Source: a virus. From it: a stretch of DNA of 23,040 bases. This document shows, piece by piece, positions 14,083-22,189 of this stretch. Numbering within the stretch: position 1 is the stretch's first letter; each line of letters begins with the position of its first letter. Below the pieces are notes generated by a model that was given only the letters and a program-made list of their open reading frames with translations, did not search any database and was not told the DNA's origin. Position numbers and translations under genes: made by a program. The stretch lies in the IMG/VR virus record IMGVR_UViG_3300007639_000015, positions 1 to 23,040 of that record, one strand, 5' to 3'.

Positions 14083-15038
14083 TTTTATTTACGGCAGACT
14101 GGCACATCAAGCTAGGTCAAAAGAACGTACCACGAGAGTGGGCACTAAATCGCTACAAGCTGTTCTTTGAACAGCTTTATGCCCTTGAAGAACAGTGCAG
14201 TATGCACATTATTGGAGGAGATTTATTTGACCGTCTGCCTAGTATGGAAGAACTGGAACTTTACTTTTCGTTTATTCGGAAAGTAAAGATTCCAACAATA
14301 ATCTATGACGGTAATCACGAAGCTACTAAGAAAAATAAGACTTTCTTTACACAATTAAAGCAAGTCTCAAGGGACATCAATCCCCTAATAAATATAGTAG
14401 ATATATCGTATATTGATAAAGACTTAGGTTATGGTATTCTGCCATATGCAGACTTACATAGAAAAGATATTATAGATCATTTTGACAAAACAAAACCTCT
14501 GTTTACTCATGTTCGTGGAGAGATTCCACCACACGTAAAGCCTGAGATTGATTTAGACTTACTAGAAGATTTCCCTGTAGTATTTGCAGGCGATCTACAT
14601 GCTCACAGTAATACACAACGTAACATTGTATACCCAGGCTCACCAATGACTACTTCTTTTCATAGGAATGTAGTTGAAACTGGTTATTTACTTATTAATG
14701 ATGAAGATTGGAGTTGGTTCTGGGAACGCTTTGAGCTGCCTCAGTTAATTCGTAAGACTGTCACTGACCCAAATGATATGATAAGTACTAAATACCACCA
14801 TACAATTTACGAGATAGAAGGTGATATTCAAGAGTTAGCAGGTATCAAGAATACAGACCTCTTAGATAAGAAAGTAGTAAAAAGATCCTCAGAAACAGCA
14901 CTTGTTATAGATAAAGATATGACCGTAGAGGAGGAGTTAGTTGAGTATCTAACTTATATCCTAGAAATAAATGAAGAACGAATACCTGATATTATAGGAC
15001 TTTTTAATGATTACGCTTCAAAAGTTGAAATGGAGTAA
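14079..15038 (+). CDS. SbcD-like recombination nuclease subunit (T4 gp47 / T5 D12 type)
   Basis: A 319-residue calcineurin-like metallophosphoesterase, the nuclease subunit of a Mre11/Rad50-type complex that resects DNA ends. Metal-binding motifs in order: ADWH (D7, H9), GGDLFDR (D48), DGNHE (N79, H80), THVRGE (H144) and GDLHAH (171-176). The C-terminal third, lacking these motifs, would contact the ATPase partner. It overlaps SSB by 4 bases and the SbcC-like gene by 32 bases, so the two subunits are probably co-translated. Confidence 0.92.
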   Translation: MILFTADWHIKLGQKNVPREWALNRYKLFFEQLYALEEQCSMHIIGGDLFDRLPSMEELELYFSFIRKVKIPTIIYDGNHEATKKNKTFFTQLKQVSRDINPLINIVDISYIDKDLGYGILPYADLHRKDIIDHFDKTKPLFTHVRGEIPPHVKPEIDLDLLEDFPVVFAGDLHAHSNTQRNIVYPGSPMTTSFHRNVVETGYLLINDEDWSWFWERFELPQLIRKTVTDPNDMISTKYHHTIYEIEGDIQELAGIKNTDLLDKKVVKRSSETALVIDKDMTVEEELVEYLTYILEINEERIPDIIGLFNDYASKVEME

Positions 15039-16806
15039 CTGCTTCAGCTACGGTGCAGATAACGAGTTAGACCTCTCAGATAATACTGTAACACAGATAA
15101 TCGGTACAAACGGTATGGGTAAGTCTTCCATACCGTTAATTATCGAAGAGGCTTTATATAATAAAAACTCAAAAGGCATCAAGAAAGCAGACATACCAAA
15201 CAGGTATGTAGATAATGGATACAGTATTAGCTTATCCTTTAAGAAAGACTCGAATAGTTATGAAGTTATAATTAATCGAAAAACTAACATCAAGATACAA
15301 TTATTACATAACGGAGAAGATATTAGTAGTCATACGGCTACAAACACCTATAAGAGTCTCCAGGAAATTATTGGTATTGATTTTAAGACATTTACTCAGC
15401 TTGTTTACCAGAATACAAATACTAGCTTACAGTTTCTAACTGCAACAGACACAAACAGAAAAAAGTTTCTGATCGATTTGTTACACTTAGAAAACTATGT
15501 ACAGTTGTTTGATTTGTTCAAAGACGCGGCTAAGAGTAGTGTAGCTAATTTGACCGCATTCGAAGCAAAGATGGCTACAATAGAAAAATGGTTACAAGAT
15601 AATAAATTGAGTGATACTACCATACTACCACTCGAAGAAATAGAAATTAACACGGAAGAAGATGAGAAAGAGTTACGTTCTCTACAACTGAAAAATCAAA
15701 ATATCTCAGAAATAAATAAAAAGATTTTTCAGAATAATCAATATAAGGATATGTTGAGTAAGATAGATTTGACCTCAGTGCAAAGTATTACAGCTACAGA
15801 GAAGCTGTCTTACGATAAACTGCAAGGAGAGATGGGAGGTCTTAAACAAATCGCAGCGGGGTCAAAGCAAGCCATCGAGAAGATGATGAAGCTAGGAACA
15901 CACTGCCATACTTGTGAGCAATCTATCGACCAAGATCGTATGCAAGAGCTAGTCAATGCAGAGCAAAGTAAGATAGACGATGCACGACTACGAGCTGCGG
16001 AGATCAAAGAGCAGATTGATATAATTATGGAAAATAATACTCAATTTGATAAGAAAGTAAAGATGCAGAAAGAATGGGAAGATTTATACAGAAGTATTGA
16101 CTCTACTATACCTGCCGAACGTTTGTCAGGTTCTTCTATTGAAGAAAGAATAGCAGAGTTATTATCGCGTATTGAGGAAGCCAAATCAAAGCTGAACGCT
16201 ACTGCAAAAGAAAACGAACGTAGAACTAAAAGGAACACACGAATTCAAGTGATTCAGGAGCAGACGGATAGCTTCTTGCAAGATTTGAACAAGTGTAAAG
16301 AATTATTCAATGACGAGCAGAAGATTGCCTCGAACTTGGAAGTATTGAAGAAGTCTTTTAGTACGAATGGCCTGTTGGCATATAAGATAGAAAATCTAGT
16401 TAAAGAACTAGAAGAACTAACAAATATATACCTTGCAGAACTTTCGGATGGTCGTTTCACACTTGAGTTTGTTGTTTCAAACGATAAACTGAATGTGCAG
16501 ATTACAGACAATGGAAACATAGTTGATATTCTAGCACTTTCAAGTGGTGAATTAGCACGTGTAAATACAGCTACACTTATTGCGATTCGTAAGTTGATGA
16601 GTAGTATCTCTAAGTCTCAAATCAACATACTGTTCCTCGATGAAGTAGTAAACGTATTGGACGATACCGGCAGAGAGAAGTTAGTAGAAGTACTGTTAGG
16701 TGAAAAAGGTCTGAATACTTATATAGTTAGCCACGGTTGGACACACCCGCTACTTGAGAAAGTAGAAGTGGTCAAAGCTGGCAATGTAAGCAAACTGGAG
16801 AAGTAG
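15007..16806 (+). CDS. SbcC-like recombination ATPase subunit (T4 gp46 / T5 D13 type)
   Basis: A 599-residue SMC-like ATPase partner of the preceding nuclease. It has Walker A GTNGMGKS (33-40), a long heptad-rich coiled coil (about 165-460) interrupted by a CHTC zinc hook (C300, C303), the ABC signature LSSGE (511-515) and Walker B ILFLDE (D545, E546). The length fits phage versions rather than bacterial SbcC (about 1000 aa), so the coiled-coil arms are short. ATG 15007 lies within the SbcD-like gene. The TAG stop overlaps the GTG of a small gene at 16806. Confidence 0.92.
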   Translation: MITLQKLKWSNCFSYGADNELDLSDNTVTQIIGTNGMGKSSIPLIIEEALYNKNSKGIKKADIPNRYVDNGYSISLSFKKDSNSYEVIINRKTNIKIQLLHNGEDISSHTATNTYKSLQEIIGIDFKTFTQLVYQNTNTSLQFLTATDTNRKKFLIDLLHLENYVQLFDLFKDAAKSSVANLTAFEAKMATIEKWLQDNKLSDTTILPLEEIEINTEEDEKELRSLQLKNQNISEINKKIFQNNQYKDMLSKIDLTSVQSITATEKLSYDKLQGEMGGLKQIAAGSKQAIEKMMKLGTHCHTCEQSIDQDRMQELVNAEQSKIDDARLRAAEIKEQIDIIMENNTQFDKKVKMQKEWEDLYRSIDSTIPAERLSGSSIEERIAELLSRIEEAKSKLNATAKENERRTKRNTRIQVIQEQTDSFLQDLNKCKELFNDEQKIASNLEVLKKSFSTNGLLAYKIENLVKELEELTNIYLAELSDGRFTLEFVVSNDKLNVQITDNGNIVDILALSSGELARVNTATLIAIRKLMSSISKSQINILFLDEVVNVLDDTGREKLVEVLLGEKGLNTYIVSHGWTHPLLEKVEVVKAGNVSKLEK

Positions 16807-16982
16807 TGCGTAGACGACAAATTGCACAACAAAGACAACAATTATCTGCGAGGCGTAGAATTGCGTTTCATCATTTAGATACAGAACAGCTATTAGCTAA
16901 GCCGGAGAAATCCGAAGAGGACAAAGAGTCAGAGTATGGTAGATTCGAGAGCGAAGGGAGCGAGAGGAGAGTATCTAATTAG
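16806..16982 (+). CDS. Short basic/acidic protein overlapping two genes (58 aa)
   Basis: A 58-codon frame starts at GTG 16806, overlapping the SbcC-like stop as TAGTG, with SD GGAGAAG at 16797-16803. Without it the 129 bases between flanking genes would be empty in an otherwise gapless operon. The product starts with an Arg/Gln-rich helix (MRRRQIAQQRQQLSARRR) and turns strongly acidic after residue 32. It overlaps the next gene by 47 bases in another frame. No family is recognised. A small nucleic-acid- or nuclease-binding accessory peptide is possible. Confidence 0.6.
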   Translation: MRRRQIAQQRQQLSARRRIAFHHLDTEQLLAKPEKSEEDKESEYGRFESEGSERRVSN

Positions 16983-17379
16983 GGATATGCTTAGAGAAAC
17001 TACAGGACATAAGTTTGAGAGAGTGCCCGCTTCGGGCGCTCTTGAATACTTAAAAGGTGATTTGTACGTACCACATGCAAAAAACCGGTTCTGTATTGAA
17101 GTTAAAAACTATGCAGAGTCGCCGTTAAATGATTCAATCTTTACAGCTCAGAAAACAAACAACTTAATACGTTGGTGGAAGAAAGTAGTAGCACAAGCAA
17201 AAGGCGGTAACCAGGAGCCTTTATTGTTTTTCAAATATAACCGGTCAAAACCATTTGTAGTAACTGCAGTACAGCCAGAAAATGTAGATTATATGTATAT
17301 AAACTGGCTAGATTGTTACGTAGCACTAGCTGCAGATTGGTTAGCACAAGAGAAGGTAGAATTTCTAGATGGCGTTTAA
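16936..17379 (+). CDS. Holliday junction resolvase-like nuclease (Hjc / PD-(D/E)xK type)
   Basis: The 147-residue protein shows the Hjc-like nuclease layout: GARGEYLIRDML (E12), RVPASGALEYLKGDLYV (D42) and CIEVKNY (E55-x-K57). Together these form the PD-(D/E)xK metal site with the family's R..SG serine loop. Such enzymes cleave four-way junctions, here presumably replication or recombination intermediates made by the SF2 helicase and SbcCD-like proteins. Other PD-(D/E)xK specificities cannot be excluded. The SD before ATG 16936 is weak, so translation may depend on the overlapping small gene. The end overlaps the 5' nuclease start by 11 bases. Confidence 0.8.
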   Translation: MVDSRAKGARGEYLIRDMLRETTGHKFERVPASGALEYLKGDLYVPHAKNRFCIEVKNYAESPLNDSIFTAQKTNNLIRWWKKVVAQAKGGNQEPLLFFKYNRSKPFVVTAVQPENVDYMYINWLDCYVALAADWLAQEKVEFLDGV

Positions 17380-18214
17380 TTTTACAGATAAGCTAAGCAT
17401 AGAAAAACCAAACACCACACTAATAGTAGATGCCTTAAACTTGGCATTCCGATGGAAGCATCAAGGTCGTACAGACTTTAGATATGACTTCCAAAGAACA
17501 GTACAAAGTTTAGGCCAGTCATATGGCTGCAACAATATTATTATTACGGCAGATTGGGGATCTTCCACATATAGAAAGAATATATGTGAAGACTATAAGC
17601 AAAATAGAAAAGACAAGTTCGCAGAGCAGACAGAAGCGGACAAGATAGCATTTGAAGAGTTCTTCGAGGAGTTTGAAGAATCACTGAATGTACTAGCGGA
17701 AGATTACTTAGTTCTTCGATATAAAGGTGTAGAGGCAGACGATATTGCAGCGCACCTAGTAAAAGATAAAGATATTTATGGTTTAGATCATATTTGGCTT
17801 ATATCAAGTGACCGAGATTGGGACTTGCTTATACAAGACAAAGTATCACGATTCTCTTATGTTACACGAAAAGAAGTAACCTTAGATAACTGGAGTGAGC
17901 ATTATGATGTATCTCCTGAACAGTATATATCTTTAAAGTGTCTAACAGGCGATAAAGGTGATAATGTAGCAGGTATTCCAGGCATAGGGCCAAAGAGAGC
18001 AGAGCAACTTATTCATGAGTATGGCGATGCAATGGACATTTATAACATATTACCTATCAGCAGTAAGTATAAATATATACAAGCTCTGAATGAAAATGCA
18101 GAAACCTTGCTAGTAAACTATGAGTTGATGGATTTAATAAGTTATTGCGATGATGCAATTGGTGCCGATAATGTGGCAGATATAGGGCGGAGAATGAATG
18201 AATATAAAGATTGA
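17369..18214 (+). CDS. 5'-3' exonuclease / flap endonuclease (T5 D15-like)
   Basis: A 281-residue FEN-family 5' nuclease that would remove RNA primers and flaps. Acidic metal-ligand motifs are LIVDALN (D21), GVEADDIAA (E122, D124, D125), SSDRDWDLL (D148, D150) and GDKGDNV (D195, D198). The last leads into a helix-hairpin-helix GIPGIGPKRAEQL (202-214) that binds duplex DNA. The polymerase at 6617 lacks this domain, so the two genes together equal a complete Pol I set. It overlaps the resolvase gene and the NrdA gene (17 bases). Confidence 0.93.
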   Translation: MAFNFTDKLSIEKPNTTLIVDALNLAFRWKHQGRTDFRYDFQRTVQSLGQSYGCNNIIITADWGSSTYRKNICEDYKQNRKDKFAEQTEADKIAFEEFFEEFEESLNVLAEDYLVLRYKGVEADDIAAHLVKDKDIYGLDHIWLISSDRDWDLLIQDKVSRFSYVTRKEVTLDNWSEHYDVSPEQYISLKCLTGDKGDNVAGIPGIGPKRAEQLIHEYGDAMDIYNILPISSKYKYIQALNENAETLLVNYELMDLISYCDDAIGADNVADIGRRMNEYKD

Positions 18215-19973
18215 TTACAAAAGAGATAACTACTTGTCAGAGTTTAGTCACAAGACTCTACGGGATAGATATTTAGTTGGAGACGAAAAATCTCCTCAAG
18301 ACGCCTTTGCTCGTGCAGCTATGGCTTTTGCGGATGACGAAGCACACGCACAAAGGTTATACGACTATGTTAGTAAATTATGGTTTATGTTTAGTACTCC
18401 AATACTTTCTAACGGTGGTACTAATCGCGGCCTTCCCATTAGCTGCTTTCTTAACTATGTGGAAGATTCAAGGTCAGGCATTACAGATCATTATACTGAA
18501 AATGCTTTCCTTTCTAGTGTTGGTGGCGGTATTGGTGGATGTTGGAATGACATTCGTTCCGTAGGTAGTAAAACCTCAGCGGGGTCAGAGAGTACTGGAG
18601 TAATCCCCTTTCTGAAAGTGGTCGATGCAGAGATGCTTGCATTCTCCCAAGGCGTAACACGACGAGGTAGTTATGCAGCGTATTTGGACGTATCTCATCC
18701 AGAAATCGAAGAGTTCTTGGATATACGTAAGCCGACTGGTGGAGATATTAACCGTAAGTCTACTAATCTACATCATGGAGTTGTTGTCTCTGACAAATTT
18801 ATGGAATTGATCGAGCAAGCAACACTTACTGAAGGTTTTGATGATTCTTGGCCGTTGATTGACCCACATAGTGGTAGAGTTACAAAAACTGTATCAGCTA
18901 AAACTATTTGGGTAAAGTTGATTCAGAATCGTGTTGAAACGGGCGAACCTTACATTATGTTTGGTGACACTGTACAGGCAGGATTGCCACAATGCCAAAA
19001 AGATTTAGGGCTACAAGTACACCACTCAAATCTATGTAGTGAAATTACGCTTGCAACGGATAAGGATCGTACAGCAGTATGTTGTTTATCTAGTGTAAAT
19101 TTGGAAGAGTATGACGAGTGGAGTAATAACGAGAAGTTTATTCCTGATTTAGTACGTATGTTAGATAACGTATTAGCTCACTTTATTCGTAATGCTCCAA
19201 ACGAGTTAGAACGTGCACGATTTAGTGCCGAACGAGAAAGAAGTATTGGATTAGGAGCAATGGGATTTCATGCGTATCTTCAAAGACACAATATATCATT
19301 TGAAAGTGCAATTGCAAAAAGCAGAAATATGTCTATCTTCAAGCATATCAAAAATGAAGCAGTCAGAGCTAGCAAAGAACTGGCTATACAAAGAGGTGAA
19401 GCACCGGATGCTACAGGTACTGGAATGCGTAATTGTCATTTGTTGGCTATTGCTCCTAATGCCAGTAGCAGCATTATTTGCGGTAACACTAGTCCTAGTA
19501 TCGAGCCTTACAGAGCTAACGCTTATACTCAAAAAACAAAGTCAGGATCGAGTCTAATGAAGAATGAGTATCTTGAGCATATTCTTCAGGAGTTAGATCA
19601 GGATACAGACGATGTATGGAAAAGCATTGTAACAAAGGGCGGTAGTGTACAACATCTAGACTTCCTTGATGATTGGACGAAAGATGTGTTTAAGACGGCA
19701 GTAGAGATTGATCAGCGTTGGGTTATTGATATGGCAGCAGACCGTCAGAAAGAGATCTGCCAAAGCCAGTCGCTAAACGTATTCTTTCCTGCGAATGTGT
19801 CAAAGCAAGAACTTCATGCTGTACATATGATGGCATGGAAAAAGAAAGTAAAAACGCTATACTATTTGCGTAGTGAAGCATTAAAACGAGCTGAGACAGT
19901 TTCTGACGAAGCCTTAAGACAGTATATGTTTGATAGCATAGACGAGAACGCCTGCGTTGCGTGTGAGGGATAA
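18198..19973 (+). CDS. nrdA: Ribonucleotide reductase, class I large subunit
   Basis: The 591-residue catalytic subunit that reduces ribonucleotides to deoxyribonucleotides. It has C83 (PISCFLN) and C295 (AVCCLSSVNL) as the redox pair, the active-site set NLCSE (N278, C280, E282), the radical-transfer tyrosines KTLYYLRS (Y555, Y556) and the C-terminal shuttle cysteines C586-x2-C589. It starts directly with the catalytic barrel and has no N-terminal ATP-cone (E. coli NrdA is about 760 aa), so dATP shut-off is probably absent. It overlaps the 5' nuclease gene and is separated from nrdB by 2 bases. Confidence 0.96.
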   Translation: MNIKIDYKRDNYLSEFSHKTLRDRYLVGDEKSPQDAFARAAMAFADDEAHAQRLYDYVSKLWFMFSTPILSNGGTNRGLPISCFLNYVEDSRSGITDHYTENAFLSSVGGGIGGCWNDIRSVGSKTSAGSESTGVIPFLKVVDAEMLAFSQGVTRRGSYAAYLDVSHPEIEEFLDIRKPTGGDINRKSTNLHHGVVVSDKFMELIEQATLTEGFDDSWPLIDPHSGRVTKTVSAKTIWVKLIQNRVETGEPYIMFGDTVQAGLPQCQKDLGLQVHHSNLCSEITLATDKDRTAVCCLSSVNLEEYDEWSNNEKFIPDLVRMLDNVLAHFIRNAPNELERARFSAERERSIGLGAMGFHAYLQRHNISFESAIAKSRNMSIFKHIKNEAVRASKELAIQRGEAPDATGTGMRNCHLLAIAPNASSSIICGNTSPSIEPYRANAYTQKTKSGSSLMKNEYLEHILQELDQDTDDVWKSIVTKGGSVQHLDFLDDWTKDVFKTAVEIDQRWVIDMAADRQKEICQSQSLNVFFPANVSKQELHAVHMMAWKKKVKTLYYLRSEALKRAETVSDEALRQYMFDSIDENACVACEG

Positions 19974-19975
19974 CA

Positions 19976-20938
19976 ATGAGTAACTTACTAGAAGAAAGAG
20001 AGTATTACAAGCCGTTCAACTACCCGTGGGCATTTGAGCATTATAAGAGCCAGCAGCATATGCACTGGCTTCCAGACGAAGTAAACCTTGCAGACGACCT
20101 GAAAGATTTTCGTGAGAACCTGGGAGAAGGAAACAAGAAGCTATTATCTAACATCTTTCGTTTCTTTACGCAGGCAGATGTTGATGTATGTTGTGGATAT
20201 GCGAAGCACTATCTTCCTACATTTAAGCAGCCAGAAGTACGCATGATGCTTTCTGCTTTCGCTGCGATGGAAGCTGTGCATCAAGAAGCATACTCTCTAT
20301 TACTTGAAACACTTGGGTATGGAGATAATGAGTACCAAGAGTTCATGAAGCATAAAGCGATGATGGACAAACACGAACACCTTAGTAACTTTGGAATGGG
20401 TACTAAGATGGACATTGCTAAAACAATGGCGATTTACTCCGGCTTCACAGAAGGGGTACAACTATTCAGTAGCTTTGCAATTCTATTGAATTTTCCACGA
20501 CATAACCTTATGAAAGGCATGGGGCAGATTGTAACTTGGTCTGTTCGAGACGAGAGTCTACATGTTGAAGGTATGTCACAATTATTTCGCACTTTTATTC
20601 AAGAGAACCCAGAATTATGGAATGATGATCTAAAGTATGAAATTTATTGCGCGGCGGAACGCTCGGTAGAGCTGGAAGATGCGTTTATTGACCTGTGTTT
20701 TGAAGGCGCAGATGTGCCAGACTTAACACCTGAAGATGTGAAGCTATATATTCGTTATATCGCGGATCGAAGACTATTAGGGCTAGGCATGAAGAAGATT
20801 TTTGGTAGTGAGAAAAATCCTTTGGACTGGCTAGACTATATGTTAAACGGCGTAGAGCACGCAAACTTTTTTGAAAACAGAGCCACCGAATACTCAAGAG
20901 CGAGTACAACTGGTAATTGGCAAGATATATTTAAATAA
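19976..20938 (+). CDS. nrdB: Ribonucleotide reductase, class I small (radical-generating) subunit
   Basis: The 320-residue ferritin-like subunit carries a complete di-iron and tyrosyl-radical set: D68 (TQADVD), E99-x2-H102-x3-Y106 (MEAVHQEAY), E159 (TEGVQLF) and E193-x2-H196 (DESLH). Y106 is in the place of the radical tyrosine, which supports a class Ia-type enzyme requiring oxygen. The C-terminal tail (TTGNWQDIFK) would dock on NrdA. It follows nrdA by two bases and probably shares its message. Confidence 0.96.
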   Translation: MSNLLEEREYYKPFNYPWAFEHYKSQQHMHWLPDEVNLADDLKDFRENLGEGNKKLLSNIFRFFTQADVDVCCGYAKHYLPTFKQPEVRMMLSAFAAMEAVHQEAYSLLLETLGYGDNEYQEFMKHKAMMDKHEHLSNFGMGTKMDIAKTMAIYSGFTEGVQLFSSFAILLNFPRHNLMKGMGQIVTWSVRDESLHVEGMSQLFRTFIQENPELWNDDLKYEIYCAAERSVELEDAFIDLCFEGADVPDLTPEDVKLYIRYIADRRLLGLGMKKIFGSEKNPLDWLDYMLNGVEHANFFENRATEYSRASTTGNWQDIFK

Positions 20939-20949
20939 GGAATATAAAA

Positions 20950-21165
20950 ATGGCAGAATTTGAAAAGCAATTAGTAACTATTGATGAAGTAGAGTATTAC
21001 TACGAAGATTTACCGCAGGGCGTACAACACGCACTAATGCAGATTGGTTATACTCGTAACATGGTAGAAGAGTCTCAATTGAATGCACAAAAGTACGAGA
21101 TGATGCAAGTCGGGTATGTACAAATGCTGAAAGATGAGATGGAAAAGTTTAAAGCAGGAGAGTAA
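20950..21165 (+). CDS. Small hypothetical protein after nrdB (71 aa)
   Basis: A 71-residue acidic protein preceded by AAGGA. A short beta start (LVTIDEVEYYYEDLP, 8-22) is followed by helices ending in a Lys/Glu-rich coil (QMLKDEMEKFKAGE). The layout resembles small phage proteins of the type 'V.IDG..Y....L....Q..L' with a C-terminal helix; this similarity is by eye. It has no catalytic residues or membrane segment. It is the last plus-strand gene before the bidirectional terminator. Confidence 0.75.
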   Translation: MAEFEKQLVTIDEVEYYYEDLPQGVQHALMQIGYTRNMVEESQLNAQKYEMMQVGYVQMLKDEMEKFKAGE

Positions 21166-21166
21166 C

Positions 21167-21195
21167 AAAAAAAGCCCCTTAATTGGGGCTTTTTA
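21167..21195 (+). terminator. Bidirectional intrinsic terminator between convergent operons
   Basis: The perfect stem AAGCCCC/GGGGCTT (core 21172-21191) with loop TTAATT has an A-run (21167-21173) on the left and a T-run (21190-21194) on the right. It therefore terminates both the plus-strand array and the minus-strand operon. It separates stops at 21165 (plus) and 21196 (minus). Confidence 0.95.
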
Positions 21196-21384
21196 TTAAC
21201 CAAAGAAACGTAATATAGGAAAAGGCTCCATACCAAAAAATAAGATACCTATACCATTTATAATAATAATCTTAACGGCTATACCAAAAATCAGTAGTTT
21301 AAGCATAAATTTAAAGGTCAGAGGCTCTTTTCCAGTTATCACCTTCCAAATAGGCCAATCCCATTTGCCGTTCTTTATAAACAT
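21196..21384 (-). CDS. Small single-helix membrane protein (62 aa)
   Basis: A 62-residue product with a charged and aromatic N-terminus (FIKNGKWDWPIWK) and one long hydrophobic segment (about 26-52, MLKLLIFGIAVKIIIINGIG and on), ending PFPILRFFG. It is the last gene of the minus-strand operon, overlaps the Coq4-like gene by 10 bases and stops one base before the terminator, which argues that it is real. No SD stands out, so coupling to the upstream gene is likely. Lysis-related or membrane-anchoring roles are possible, but nothing identifies one. Confidence 0.6.
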   Translation of the reverse strand: MFIKNGKWDWPIWKVITGKEPLTFKFMLKLLIFGIAVKIIIINGIGILFFGMEPFPILRFFG

Positions 21385-22178
21385 TGCAATACTTTATCGT
21401 TGTATTCTGGGTGTATAGAGTCAAGTCTAAAATCTTCTCTGTGTTTAGATACATAGTCATAAAACTTAACCGCTGTACCTATATTATATTTAGCTCGGGC
21501 TTCTTCAATATCTAGCTCAATAATCTCTAAAGGATTAATCTCAAAGAAAGATCTATCAGCAGCTCTGGCTAGTTTGTAAGCTTCTCTCAGAACTCTAAAA
21601 GGCTCTATGCTTTTATGATCCCAGGCCACTCTACTTGCCATAACATAAGATAGATATTTAGGGCCTACATGCCCACCAATCATAACCGAGGTAACAGCTT
21701 GAATACAGGCCTCTCCCAGTCGAGATGTATCATATCGAAACATAATATGTTGAAAGTCATGAGCTAGAAATACGTGACGAGCGATATTCCCTCGTATATC
21801 TTGTATAGCTGTTGGAAGTTCTGGTTCTTCAAACCTTTTATCCCACAACTCTTGAAAAGACCATTGTTTGATTAAATAGTTATAATGACCCCCAACCGTA
21901 TTAGGGGCAAAGGATTCCATAGTTTGCTGGTTAGTAATAACTGGGATAATATTATTTAACTGAAACTCTTTTGTTTTATCCTTCCTTCCCCACATGATAT
22001 CTCTACCTCTAGGCGTTGCTCTAAAGGTACGTAGCGTTTTAATGTTAGAAGGAAACTCCATTTGAGTATTCATATCTCTTGCAATAGAGGCTGCAGCTAT
22101 AACATCACTGCTATCTTTATCTTCTGCTTTTAGCCACATGGCTTTTGTAAGTTTAGCTATCTTTATGGGATTCCACAT
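21375..22178 (-). CDS. Coq4-like protein (HDxxHx11E motif)
   Basis: The 267-residue protein contains AHDFQHIMFRYDTSRLGEA (139-157), an exact H140-D141-x2-H144-x11-E156 metal-binding motif as in the COQ4 family, followed by the family's GxE/helix region. COQ4 proteins act in ubiquinone biosynthesis; the eukaryotic protein has been linked to removal of the C1 substituent of the ring. Length and overall helical character match. The N-terminal 50 residues are less typical. SD AAGGAG precedes the ATG with good spacing. It lies in a minus-strand operon of apparently virion- or late-type genes, so a role in host quinone metabolism is plausible but not shown. Confidence 0.72.
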   Translation of the reverse strand: MWNPIKIAKLTKAMWLKAEDKDSSDVIAAASIARDMNTQMEFPSNIKTLRTFRATPRGRDIMWGRKDKTKEFQLNNIIPVITNQQTMESFAPNTVGGHYNYLIKQWSFQELWDKRFEEPELPTAIQDIRGNIARHVFLAHDFQHIMFRYDTSRLGEACIQAVTSVMIGGHVGPKYLSYVMASRVAWDHKSIEPFRVLREAYKLARAADRSFFEINPLEIIELDIEEARAKYNIGTAVKFYDYVSKHREDFRLDSIHPEYNDKVLQCL

Positions 22179-22189
22179 TATATATCTCC

